Of a DNA stretch of 64,000 bases, positions 26,271-34,687 are shown piece after piece. Source of the stretch: Eubacterium sp. (lineage in GTDB: Bacteria; Bacillota; Clostridia; Acetivibrionales; DSM-1351); NCBI GenBank assembly GCA_029266335.1, contig JAQSXC010000006.1, positions 1 through 64,000 on the forward strand, read 5' to 3'. Each line of letters begins with the position of its first letter. Position 1 is the stretch's first letter. Below the pieces are notes generated by a model. That model ran no database searches and was not told the origin of the DNA. It saw only the letters and a program-made list of their open reading frames with translations. The position numbers and the translations under genes are program-made.

Positions 26271-27740
26271 ATGATTAACATCCCTGAAGTAAAATTAGGG
26301 ATAGCAGCCGTGTCTAGAGACTGCTTTCCTATGACATTATCGGAGTCACGAAGAAAGGCCGTTGTAAAGGTATACCAGGAGAAGTACGGAGAAATTTATG
26401 AATGTCCAACCTGTATTGAAAGCGAGTTGGATATGAGAAAAGCTCTGGCACAGCTGAAAGAGGCCGGATGTAATGCACTGGTTGTCTATCTTGGCAATTT
26501 TGGGCCTGAAACTGCTGAAACATTGTTAGCAAAAGAATTTGACGGTCCTGCCATGTTTATTGCAGCAGCAGAAGAAACAGGAGATAACTTAATCGGCGGT
26601 CGAGGCGATGCCTATTGCGGAATGCTGAATGCCAGCTATAACTTAAAGCTAAGAGAGATCAAAGCTTACATACCGGAATATCCCGTTGGTGACGCCTCCG
26701 ATTGCGCCGCTATGATTAACGATTTTGTTCCTATAGCAAGAACCATTATCGGACTGAATAATCTAAAGATTATAGGCTTCGGTCCAAGACCTCAGGACTT
26801 CCTTGCCTGTAACGCACCGATTAAGCCGCTTTACAGCATGGGAGTAGAAATCGAAGAAAATTCGGAACTGGATTTATTTGAAGCCTATAACAAACATGCA
26901 GGTGATCCCAGAATTCCTGATGTAGTAAAAAGCATGGAAGAAGAATTAGGAAAGGGAAATATGAAGCCGGAAATCCTTCCTAAGCTGGCACAATATGAAA
27001 TTACATTACTGGACTGGGTGGAGGCACACAAAGGTTCAAGAGAGTTTGTTGCCATAGCAGGTAAATGCTGGCCTGCATTCCAGACACAGTTTGGATTTGT
27101 TCCCTGCTATGTAAACAGTAGATTAACGGCAATGGGAATTCCCGTATCCTGTGAGGTGGACATCTACGGGGCGCTAAGTGAATTTATAGGTACTTGTGTA
27201 AGCTTGGATGCGGTTACTTTGTTGGATATTAATAATACCGTTCCTAAGGATATGTATACGGAAGAAATTAAAGGTAAATTTAAATATAGCTTTACCGATA
27301 CCTTTATGGGATTCCATTGCGGTAATACTGCAGCCAAGAAGCTGGCTTTCTGCGAGATGAAATACCAGATGATTATGGCGAGAAATTTACCCGAAGAAGT
27401 AACACAGGGTACGTTGGAAGGAGATATCATTCCCGGAAATATTACGTTCTTCCGTCTGCAAAGCACGGCAGATGCGGAATTACGTGCTTATGTGGCTGAG
27501 GGAGAAGTGCTGCCTGTCAGAACAAAATCCTTCGGTGGTATCGGTATCTTTGCTATAGAAGAAATGGGCAGATTTTATCGTCATGTCCTGGTAGAAAAAA
27601 ATTATCCGCACCATGGCGCTGTTGCTTTCGGACACAATGGAAAATTAATTTTTGAAGTATTTAAATATCTTGGTGTAAAGGATATCGGCTTTAATCAGCC
27701 AAAGGGCATGTTGTATCCTTCAGAAAATCCTTTTGCATAA
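26271..27740 (+). CDS. L-fucose/L-arabinose isomerase-family protein
   Basis: A 489-residue cytosolic sugar isomerase-like protein. The C-terminal half has likely metal ligands: Glu in CEVDIYGALS (about 298), Asp in TLLDINN (about 318) and His in PHHGAVAFGHNG (about 450). The N-terminal half resembles the substrate-binding domain of FucI-like enzymes (NALVVYLGNFGPE). Family members interconvert aldoses and ketoses with Mn2+; the sugar is not predictable. ATG 26271 has AAGGAGG 8 nt upstream. It is followed by a LacI-type regulator, so it is probably sugar-induced. No kinase, aldolase or transporter follows; the operon ends at IS110 debris. Confidence 0.85.
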   Translation: MINIPEVKLGIAAVSRDCFPMTLSESRRKAVVKVYQEKYGEIYECPTCIESELDMRKALAQLKEAGCNALVVYLGNFGPETAETLLAKEFDGPAMFIAAAEETGDNLIGGRGDAYCGMLNASYNLKLREIKAYIPEYPVGDASDCAAMINDFVPIARTIIGLNNLKIIGFGPRPQDFLACNAPIKPLYSMGVEIEENSELDLFEAYNKHAGDPRIPDVVKSMEEELGKGNMKPEILPKLAQYEITLLDWVEAHKGSREFVAIAGKCWPAFQTQFGFVPCYVNSRLTAMGIPVSCEVDIYGALSEFIGTCVSLDAVTLLDINNTVPKDMYTEEIKGKFKYSFTDTFMGFHCGNTAAKKLAFCEMKYQMIMARNLPEEVTQGTLEGDIIPGNITFFRLQSTADAELRAYVAEGEVLPVRTKSFGGIGIFAIEEMGRFYRHVLVEKNYPHHGAVAFGHNGKLIFEVFKYLGVKDIGFNQPKGMLYPSENPFA

Positions 27741-27791
27741 ATTTACATTGAAATAGATAAATGAAATATTAGAAGAATAGGCGAAGTATTT

Positions 27792-28814
27792 ATGGCAGTG
27801 ACAATCAGACAAATTGCAGAACTTAGCGGAGTTTCCCGCGGTACTGTAGATAGAGTGCTGAACAATCGGGGACGAGTGAACTTGGAGACGGAACGACTTG
27901 TCCGTAATGTAGCTAAAGAGCTTGGTTACCAGCCCAATGTGGCTGGTAAAGCTCTGGCAGCTATTAAGAAAAACTTTATAATAGGCATTATTCTGTCATC
28001 GGAAGGAAATGAGTTCTTTGACGACGTCATTTCCGGAATGGAACAGGCTGAAAAAGAAGCGGCTGCTTATGGTATACAGGTAATCATGAAAACCATGAAA
28101 GGCTATGATGTGGATGTTCAGTTATCCCTGATGCGGGAACTGGAACCGTTTATTCATATTTTAATTATTCAACCTATAAATTTTGACAGTATTGTTAAAG
28201 AGATTAGGAACTTAACACAGCAGGGCATAAGAGTCATAACGATTAATAACGATATTGAAAACAGCAACCGGTTATGCTATGTAGGCAGCGATTATTTCAA
28301 GAGCGGTCGGACAGCCTGCGGATGTCTCGGATTATTAACCGGAGGAAAAGCTAATGTGGGAATCGCTACGGGCTCTGTTAAAATACTGGGACATAATCAA
28401 AGGATATTGGGGTTTAACAGTGTACTTGAGAAAAAATATAAAGAATTCATCATATCTGACATTATTGAGACAAATGATGACGATTTGCAAGGTTATGAAG
28501 AGACTCTGAAAATGTTAAATAAATATCCGCAAATCAACGCCATATACATTGTAGCTGCCGGTGCAGCAGGTGTTTGCAGGGCTGTTACCGAATTGGGAAA
28601 AAAAGACCGTATGGAAATTGTAGCATGTGATAATACTCCCGCCGTTAAAGGACTGATAGAGAAGGGAATCATTAAAGCTACCATATGTCAGCAGCCTTAT
28701 TTGCAGGGGTACCAGGCTCTTATAATTGCGGTGGAGTTTTTAATACACGGAACCGCTCCGAAGCAGGAATATAATATTATTAGCAGTGAAATTAAAATAC
28801 CTGAAAATTTATAA
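27792..28814 (+). CDS. LacI-family transcriptional regulator
   Basis: A 340-residue repressor. The N-terminal LacI helix-turn-helix reads TIRQIAELSGVSRGTVDRVL, with the hinge helix at PNVAGKALA (about 3-58). A periplasmic-binding-protein-like ligand domain covers about 60-335 (NFIIGIILSSEGNEFF, VGIATGSVKILGHNQRI, IVACDNTPAVKGLI). The D-ribose/xylose-like ligand fold suggests a monosaccharide effector. It is 51 nt downstream of the isomerase gene and probably binds the operator at 26184-26197. Confidence 0.92.
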   Translation: MAVTIRQIAELSGVSRGTVDRVLNNRGRVNLETERLVRNVAKELGYQPNVAGKALAAIKKNFIIGIILSSEGNEFFDDVISGMEQAEKEAAAYGIQVIMKTMKGYDVDVQLSLMRELEPFIHILIIQPINFDSIVKEIRNLTQQGIRVITINNDIENSNRLCYVGSDYFKSGRTACGCLGLLTGGKANVGIATGSVKILGHNQRILGFNSVLEKKYKEFIISDIIETNDDDLQGYEETLKMLNKYPQINAIYIVAAGAAGVCRAVTELGKKDRMEIVACDNTPAVKGLIEKGIIKATICQQPYLQGYQALIIAVEFLIHGTAPKQEYNIISSEIKIPENL

Positions 28815-28861
28815 CACAAAGAGGCGGGAAATATTCGCTCACCACCTGAAAACCCACATGG

Positions 28862-29285
28862 TACCGCCATTTGACCCGTTATCTTAAAAGTGTTGTTAAT
28901 GATATTACTTCTCAGAAAAACCGTATTGAAAAGTTTACAGAGTTCAGGATTTAGGATTTCAACTTTCATCTCTGATATATTTGGTGCTTCAGGTATAAAT
29001 ATCCTTAATCACTTAATCCATAATGGACAAATTGACCGTATTGCACTGGATACATGCCTTAAAACCAAAACTCGTAACTGGATAGAAGAAATATTAATTG
29101 CAGTTAACGGTACCCTATCCGAACACCAACGCAGTTTTCTTAAACTGCGCACTAAAATGGGCAGTAAAAAACCGCAGTTCAGTTTCTGTTTGAATGCAGT
29201 ACTAATTTTTGAAATTGCTTACTATTTTGTTAATATTAGTCTGGATAAATTACCTAATGCTATAAGTTGTACAATAATATTATAG
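28862..29285 (+). pseudogene. IS110-family transposase remnant
   Basis: One frame reads WYRHLTRYLKSVVNDITS, then QKNRIEKF, and then shifts by 2 nt to LQSSGFRISTFISDIFGASG, followed by WIEEILIAVNGTLSEHQRSF. This matches the central part of IS110-type DEDD transposases. Both the N-terminal catalytic DEDD domain and most of the C-terminal Ser domain are missing, and the copy carries the 2-nt deletion near 28937. No inverted ends are visible, as expected for IS110. It marks a past insertion just after the lacI-type gene. Confidence 0.75.
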
Positions 29286-29323
29286 AGAACTAATCTAACC
29301 TATAAAACCATAATTATAAGCTA

Positions 29324-29737
29324 TTAATCATAGTTTTTATTTGAATCTTCAGTGATACCTGCGTAATCCTCTAGAATATTCATTATTTCTTTCAAATTCT
29401 TTTTATGTGAAATTTCCATATCCATCTGTTGTCTACATTCAAAAGCTGTTCTAGCATTTTTTACAGCATTATAATCACAAGGCCTTACATCATCAGTTTC
29501 ACGTTCCATTCCCAAGCCTTTCTGTTCTTTTACTTGATCTGCAGGAATCCTCTTTAGCAGTATCTTCTGTCCTTTTTCATCCACTATGTACGTACAGTAA
29601 TAATTACCTTCTCTTACTGACAGAATTTGTTTCTTTTTTTGCTTCACCTGGGTATTTTCATCATTATTCTTATCATCCAGTGCTGCAATAGAAGTATATG
29701 TTTTTCCAGCCCGCACACTATTGATAAATAAACTCAT
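29324..29737 (-). CDS. Hypothetical protein, charged, cytosolic
   Basis: A 137-residue hydrophilic protein with no transmembrane segment. An N-terminal MSLFINSVRAGKTY is followed by a Lys/Asn-rich linker, a small beta-rich central part (REGNYYCTYIVDEKGQKILLKRI) and an acidic C-terminal helix. GAGGAGG lies 6 nt before ATG 29737; an upstream in-frame ATG lies at the site itself. It sits between transposon and phage-type remnants, so recent acquisition is likely. No family is recognised. Confidence 0.55.
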   Translation of the reverse strand: MSLFINSVRAGKTYTSIAALDDKNNDENTQVKQKKKQILSVREGNYYCTYIVDEKGQKILLKRIPADQVKEQKGLGMERETDDVRPCDYNAVKNARTAFECRQQMDMEISHKKNLKEIMNILEDYAGITEDSNKNYD

Positions 29738-29928
29738 TTTATGCCTCCTCATTTAAATTCTAAATCTATATCATGTATATCGGCAAAAATATGGAAATTA
29801 TAAGTAATATAGCATACCTAATAATTCTTAAATATCAAGTTGTGCACTACTTGCTACTTTTATATAGTGCCGCACTATTCAGTTGCCAAAGATCATGTAT
29901 TTCCGTTACTATCTATTCAAATAGCGTA

Positions 29929-30391
29929 TCAACTTACTTCCCATATTGTTTTTTGCTCCTTAGGATACTTTGCTGCCATCACTCTCGGTCTACTCGGTAC
30001 ATCCCAGCCTTTAGGCTTAAATTGAGTTTGCCCTATTACACTTCCACCCAGCAGCCTTTAAACTTGTTCCCGGCCCTGATATCAGAGTATATGTAATCAA
30101 CCTCTTATATCCTAAGTTTCTTGCAACTCTCCAAGCAGCTGCGTAGAGCAAACTGTTTGCATCCTTATAGCCTTCCTTCACGCAGCACCTTGTCACTTCT
30201 AATGTCCAGCCATCCTGATTAAAACGTGCAATCGGTCTGCCAACGGTAACAACTCCTATTACTTCTTTCCCGTCATTCAGCCCAATAGAATATTTATGCC
30301 CCTGTGGTGGAGAATTGTGCCGATGAAATTCTTCAATGAATTTCTGAACCTCACCCCATTCAATTGGCTGCAACATGTACTTTTTACTCAA
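29929..30391 (-). pseudogene. Phage-type XF1762-family gene, frameshifted near its 3' end
   Basis: The main frame encodes SKKYMLQPIEWGEVQKFIEE, then EFHRHNSPPQGHKYSIGL through YTLISGPGTSLKAAGWKC, typical of the small XF1762 proteins found in prophages. It stops at 30017-30019. A one-base shift continues the family's usual C-terminus, FKPKGWDVPSRPRVMAAKY and KEQKTIWEVS, down to a stop at 29929-29931. TTG 30391 follows AAAGGAAG and is the best start. Function is unknown; the gene is either newly inactive or makes a shortened protein. Confidence 0.65.
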
Positions 30392-30630
30392 GATATCACT
30401 TCCTTTCGTACGCATAAGACATATGATCCGACGCATCTTTCTTATTTGGCGACTGACTTTCGGACATAAAAATACCGCAAGTTCAGTTTACTAAATAATG
30501 CGGTACCGATCTTAGGAATCTATTAACTTGTTATAGATATCATTTTGATAGATTAAAATTGATCATATAATACAAACATTGTGAAGTAAAACAACTTCTG
30601 TTTATACTTATTTGGAGTATATAGATATAT

Positions 30631-31011
30631 CTAAATGGCTATCCACCAGAATACACCATATTTATCAATCAAATTAGAACAGTAAGCGTTCCAATCACAC
30701 GGCCCCAGTGGGTCTATCACGGTACCTCCGTCACTCAATATATCATATGCATTTCGTACAACTTCTTCGCTACCTATATCGTATGCATTGAATGACATAG
30801 TTTGCCACATGCTTTTTTTGCTTACATCGCAATTATCTGGTGCCTCGCTTACAGCCATAAACAATTGACCGTTGACCGATAACTCGCAATGAGCATATGC
30901 GTTTTTTTCTTTATCTTTGATCTGAAAACTGATTTCTGCACCGAAAGCTTTGCAATACATTTCAACAGCTTCAATACTGCCTCTAACATATACCTGTGGG
31001 CCAATTTTCAT
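30631..31011 (-). CDS. VOC-superfamily (glyoxalase/PhnB-like) protein
   Basis: A 126-residue protein with the paired beta-alpha-beta-beta-beta modules of the VOC fold (QVYVRGSIEAVEMYCKAFGAEI; GGTVIDPLGPCDWNAYCSNLIDKYGVFWWI). PhnB-like members bind a metal, but typical uses are resistance or detoxification and no substrate is evident here. GAGG precedes ATG 31011. Monocistronic. Confidence 0.85.
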   Translation of the reverse strand: MKIGPQVYVRGSIEAVEMYCKAFGAEISFQIKDKEKNAYAHCELSVNGQLFMAVSEAPDNCDVSKKSMWQTMSFNAYDIGSEEVVRNAYDILSDGGTVIDPLGPCDWNAYCSNLIDKYGVFWWIAI

Positions 31012-31221
31012 GACATATTCCTCTATTCCATAAATATAAATAATTTTTACTTCACAAGTTATTACAATTCTGACGTATAAAAAACCGTTACATTTATACT
31101 AAGAGAGTGAGTTACTTAGAGGAGGCAGCCAGTAAGCTCAGAACAAATTGTATCAAGTTGTTTATAAATCAGAATTGTAGGATAATGTAATATAAGAGTA
31201 TTTGCTATAGTGAGGTGTTAA

Positions 31222-31725
31222 ATGAAAAAAAGTATTTTAATTGTACCTTTACTTTTAATTTTTATAAGTAGCTGCTCATACAATCAAACTTTTAATAATG
31301 TTCCGTCAATGGAAGCTAAGATTGCAAAAGAGCTGGATGTAAAACAGGTTTCCATATTTGATTCTGAAGACGTGGGTGATTATCGTTTTGTAGGATACAC
31401 TTCAAATAACCAGCAAGGGTATGCCGCATTCAAGCTGAATGAAAATGGGGACTATGTTTTTGATATTTTAAAAAAAACAGATAAAATGATATCAAGAGCC
31501 AGAGATATTTATAATGACAGCCATATTTCCTATTGGATTGTTTTAAATAACAACAAAGATCTTAATACAATTCAGTGGAAGATTAAGTATAATTCAGGCA
31601 CCGGTGATGAAATAAAAACCATTGAAGTAACAGACTGTCCGGGTATAAGTATACTAAAATTACCTGAAGGTGATTACACCGGAGAGTACAATTTTTATGA
31701 TAATAAAGGTAATTTGATTAAGTGA
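31222..31725 (+). CDS. Small lipoprotein, unknown function
   Basis: A 167-residue secreted lipoprotein. The signal peptide is MKKSILIVPLLLIFISSC, with Cys18 as the lipidation site in an ISSC lipobox. The mature part is soluble and mostly beta (DYRFVGYTSNNQQGYAAF; PEGDYTGEYNFYDNKGN). A GAGG site precedes the ATG. Monocistronic; an 11-bp inverted repeat lies downstream. No family is recognised. Confidence 0.7.
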   Translation: MKKSILIVPLLLIFISSCSYNQTFNNVPSMEAKIAKELDVKQVSIFDSEDVGDYRFVGYTSNNQQGYAAFKLNENGDYVFDILKKTDKMISRARDIYNDSHISYWIVLNNNKDLNTIQWKIKYNSGTGDEIKTIEVTDCPGISILKLPEGDYTGEYNFYDNKGNLIK

Positions 31726-31754
31726 AATTAATCTTAACCAAACTCAATGATAAA

Positions 31755-31828
31755 AATAATAGCCAATAAGTGCAATCCTGAAAACAGAAAAACGGTTAGT
31801 AAGTTAATATACAGATATGGCTATTATT
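31755..31828. repeat. 11-bp inverted repeat with long loop
   Basis: AATAATAGCCA (31755-31765) and TGGCTATTATT (31818-31828) are perfectly complementary around a 52-nt loop, between the convergent lipoprotein gene and truA. It may end transcripts, although it lacks a T-run. Confidence 0.4.
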
Positions 31829-31889
31829 CCAACTTATGAATCTCTGGAAGACGTAATTCAATACAATTAGCAGGATGGACTATATCTCA

Positions 31890-32627
31890 TTAATAGTATA
31901 TCTCCATCAGGTACAGCCCCTGTGCCGGAGCAGTCTTGCCTGCTTTTGTCCTGTCAAGGCCTTTGATTATCCCGGGAATCAGGCTTTCCTTAAGTTTTCC
32001 CATTCCTACATATATCAGTGTGCCTGCAATTATTCTTACCATGTTGTATAAAAAGCCGTTCCCTGTTACCTCTATTTCAATCAGGTTATCTTCTTTTTTA
32101 GAAACATTCATGCTGTAGATTTCACGGACTGTGCTCCGGACTTGTCCTCCCGTAGCCTGAAAAGCTGCAAAATCATGCTCACCGACAAAATGTGCCGCAG
32201 CTTTTTTTATCTGTTCGAAATCAAGCTCCGGTCTCACATGACATGCTCTGTTGCGCATTATTGCGGATTGGTGGGCTGAATTGCATATGAGATATCTATA
32301 TTTCTTGCCTTTTGAGGAATATCTGGCGTGAAAATCTCCTGATACCTCCTCGGATTTCTGTATTACTATATCATCAGGCAGGAGATTATTTATGGCGTAT
32401 GAAAACTTTTCTCCGGGTATGGTGGAATTTGTGAAGAAATGCGCAACCTGGCCGTAGGCATGAACCCCAACATCCGTCCTGCTGCAGCCAATAACTCCGG
32501 CCTCTGTTCCCAGCAGCTTTGCAAGGGCTTTTTCAACACACTCCTGCACAGTTAAGGCATTCTTTTGAACCTGCCAGCCATGGTAATTTGTTCCGTCGTA
32601 TTCTATTGTTAATTTGATATTCCGCAT
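31890..32627 (-). CDS. truA: tRNA pseudouridine(38-40) synthase TruA
   Basis: Makes pseudouridine at positions 38-40 in the anticodon arm. The 245-residue protein starts MRNIKLTIEYDGTNYHGWQ and has catalytic Asp52 in GCSRTDVGVHAYGQ, with GNGFLYNMVRIIAGTL near the end. AGGTGG precedes the ATG. It follows ecfT in the conserved ecfA-ecfT-truA order, but the next usual gene, rplM, lies far away behind accessory genes. Confidence 0.97.
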   Translation of the reverse strand: MRNIKLTIEYDGTNYHGWQVQKNALTVQECVEKALAKLLGTEAGVIGCSRTDVGVHAYGQVAHFFTNSTIPGEKFSYAINNLLPDDIVIQKSEEVSGDFHARYSSKGKKYRYLICNSAHQSAIMRNRACHVRPELDFEQIKKAAAHFVGEHDFAAFQATGGQVRSTVREIYSMNVSKKEDNLIEIEVTGNGFLYNMVRIIAGTLIYVGMGKLKESLIPGIIKGLDRTKAGKTAPAQGLYLMEIYY

Positions 32628-32781
32628 TTAACCACCTGTATATCATGGGTTTTCTCATTAGATTTTGCCGGTTTCGACCAATAATATCCGCCGTTAACCT
32701 ATTGTCCTATACATTTTATCGACTGCCGTCTTCTGCCTGAGGTCTTTTTATTGCTATCATCTGTCTTCCGACTTCCGCCGG

Positions 32782-33585
32782 TTAAAGCACCATATTCTGC
32801 ATTACCAGTACCCATGCCATAAATACGACAGTTATTGCTGCTGCAATCAAATCATACCTTGTGAAGCTCAGCTGCTTCATCCTTGTCCTGCCTTCACTGC
32901 CCCTGTAGCACCTTGCCTCCATTGCAGTAGCCAGCTCGTCAGCCCTGCGGAACGCGCTGATAAACAAAGGTATAAGTACAGGGATAAAACTTTTGGCGCG
33001 TTCCACCATGTTTCCCGTATCGAAATCAGCACCTCTTGATGACTGAGCCTTGATTATCTTGTCCGTTTCTTCAAGAAGTGTGGGTATAAACCTTAAAGCT
33101 ATTGTCATCATCATAGCTATTTCATGCACCGGTACCCTTATTTTTCTAAGAGGTCCTAAAAGCTTCTCAATTCCGTCTGTCAATGCAATTGGTGTAGTGG
33201 TGTACGTTAGCAGACTTGCAATGATTATGAGCAGAAAAAGCCTTATAGCCATCTTTATGGCCGTATCCACACCCTCGTAAGTCATTTTAAGAAAACCTAT
33301 CCGGAAAATCTCTGTTCCCCCAATGGTAAACATGTTTATTATTCCTGCAAAAATCACAATAAATATGACAGGCTTTAAACCCTTCAGCACAAATTTGACC
33401 GGAATATTTGCAGTTACAATGGTCAAGGCTGTAAAAATCGTTAACAGCAGATAACCCCAATAAGTATTTATCAAAAATATAAAAATCATCATTACAAACG
33501 TCAGAATTATTTTTGTACGGGGATCTGATTTGTGAAGAAGGGATTCTCCCGGTACATACTGACCTATTGTTATATCTCTTATCAT
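32782..33585 (-). CDS. ecfT: EcfT, transmembrane scaffold of a group 1 ECF vitamin transporter
   Basis: A 267-residue membrane protein starting MIRDITIGQYVPGESLLHKSDPRTK. It has four or five hydrophobic segments and the two coupling motifs of EcfT in the cytoplasmic arm (AQSSRGADFD and EARCYRGSEGRTR). It connects exchangeable S components to the EcfA1/EcfA2 ATPases. ATG 33585 has GGAG 5 nt upstream; the frame extends to 33609 without a site. It lies directly after ecfA2. Confidence 0.95.
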   Translation of the reverse strand: MIRDITIGQYVPGESLLHKSDPRTKIILTFVMMIFIFLINTYWGYLLLTIFTALTIVTANIPVKFVLKGLKPVIFIVIFAGIINMFTIGGTEIFRIGFLKMTYEGVDTAIKMAIRLFLLIIIASLLTYTTTPIALTDGIEKLLGPLRKIRVPVHEIAMMMTIALRFIPTLLEETDKIIKAQSSRGADFDTGNMVERAKSFIPVLIPLFISAFRRADELATAMEARCYRGSEGRTRMKQLSFTRYDLIAAAITVVFMAWVLVMQNMVL

Positions 33586-33637
33586 TAAAGCTCCATTTCC
33601 GCCTGGCAAAAAAACTTGCCAAAGTACATTAGTTCCT

Positions 33638-34480
33638 CTATGCTTTCAAATGCTTTTTCAATTCTCTGGCTGCAGCTTCCACAGTAAATATATTTTCATC
33701 TATATCAGGAAAAATAGTTTTGAGCCTTTTCATCAGGTAGGTTATCTGCGGTGCTGAAAGACCAATTCTTTCAAGTTCCCCGGGTTGAGTGTATACCTCA
33801 TTTGAAGGCTTATCCATAAATACAGTGCCCTGATTCATGACTATTACCCTTTGAGCCAGTTTCGCAATATCCTCCATGCTGTGGGAAACCAGGATAATTG
33901 TCATACTGAAATCTCTGTGAAGTCTTTTAATATATCCGAATATCTCATCCCTTCCACTGGGGTCCAGACCGGCTGTCGGCTCATCAAGTACCAGTATTTT
34001 AGGCATCATGGCTACAACTCCTGCAATAGCAACTCTGCGCTTCTGTCCTCCTGACAGTTCAAAGGGTGATTTTTCTAAAATCAACTCATCAAGTCCTACC
34101 GAAAACAGTGCAGAAATAACCCTCTTCCGGATTTCCTCCTCTGAAAGCCCCTGCTTTATAAGTCCAAAGGAAATATCCTTTTTAACGGTATCTTCAAAAA
34201 GCTGATGCTCAGGATATTGAAATACAATACCGACCTGACGCCTCAGTTCCTTCAGATCCTTTTGCTTTGTATCTATACCGTTAATTATTACACGTCCCCG
34301 CGTCGGCTTGAGTATACCGTTCAAATGCTGAATAAAGGTGGATTTGCCTGAACCGGTATGCCCGATTATACCAATAAACTCACCGTCATTTATATCAATA
34401 TTTATATCGCTTAACGCATTTTTCTCAAATGGCCCGCCGTTGGAATATGTATACGACAGACCTTCTATATTAATAGGCAT
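33638..34480 (-). CDS. ecfA2: EcfA2, energy-coupling factor ATPase
   Basis: A 280-residue ABC ATPase, with Walker A GHTGSGKST, Q-loop GIVFQYPEHQLFE, signature LSGGQKRR, Walker B ILVLDEPTAGLDP and H-loop VSHSMED. The QYPEHQLF Q-loop matches EcfA2 paralogues. It pairs with EcfA1 and EcfT. Its partner ecfA1 normally sits directly upstream, but here it is 7.5 kb away, so the ECF module is split. Confidence 0.94.
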   Translation of the reverse strand: MPINIEGLSYTYSNGGPFEKNALSDINIDINDGEFIGIIGHTGSGKSTFIQHLNGILKPTRGRVIINGIDTKQKDLKELRRQVGIVFQYPEHQLFEDTVKKDISFGLIKQGLSEEEIRKRVISALFSVGLDELILEKSPFELSGGQKRRVAIAGVVAMMPKILVLDEPTAGLDPSGRDEIFGYIKRLHRDFSMTIILVSHSMEDIAKLAQRVIVMNQGTVFMDKPSNEVYTQPGELERIGLSAPQITYLMKRLKTIFPDIDENIFTVEAAARELKKHLKA

Positions 34481-34687
34481 AACTTACTCCCGAATATCCT
34501 TCTATTTATTATTATGGCAAAATTAATCCTCCGTGGCTTTAAGCCGCAGTAGTTAACTTTAGGCATGATTAAATATTACCACATCTTCGTGCATATAGTG
34601 AATAGTCAATAATAAAAACTGTACAGTTGCAGAAAGCCAGCATACGCCGGCCCTCTATCAATAAAAACCATTAATAAATAATTTCCC

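Noticed and set aside
28862-30391. Prophage
   Set aside because: Only one phage-type gene fragment and one IS110 fragment are present; no integrase, structural or lysis genes.
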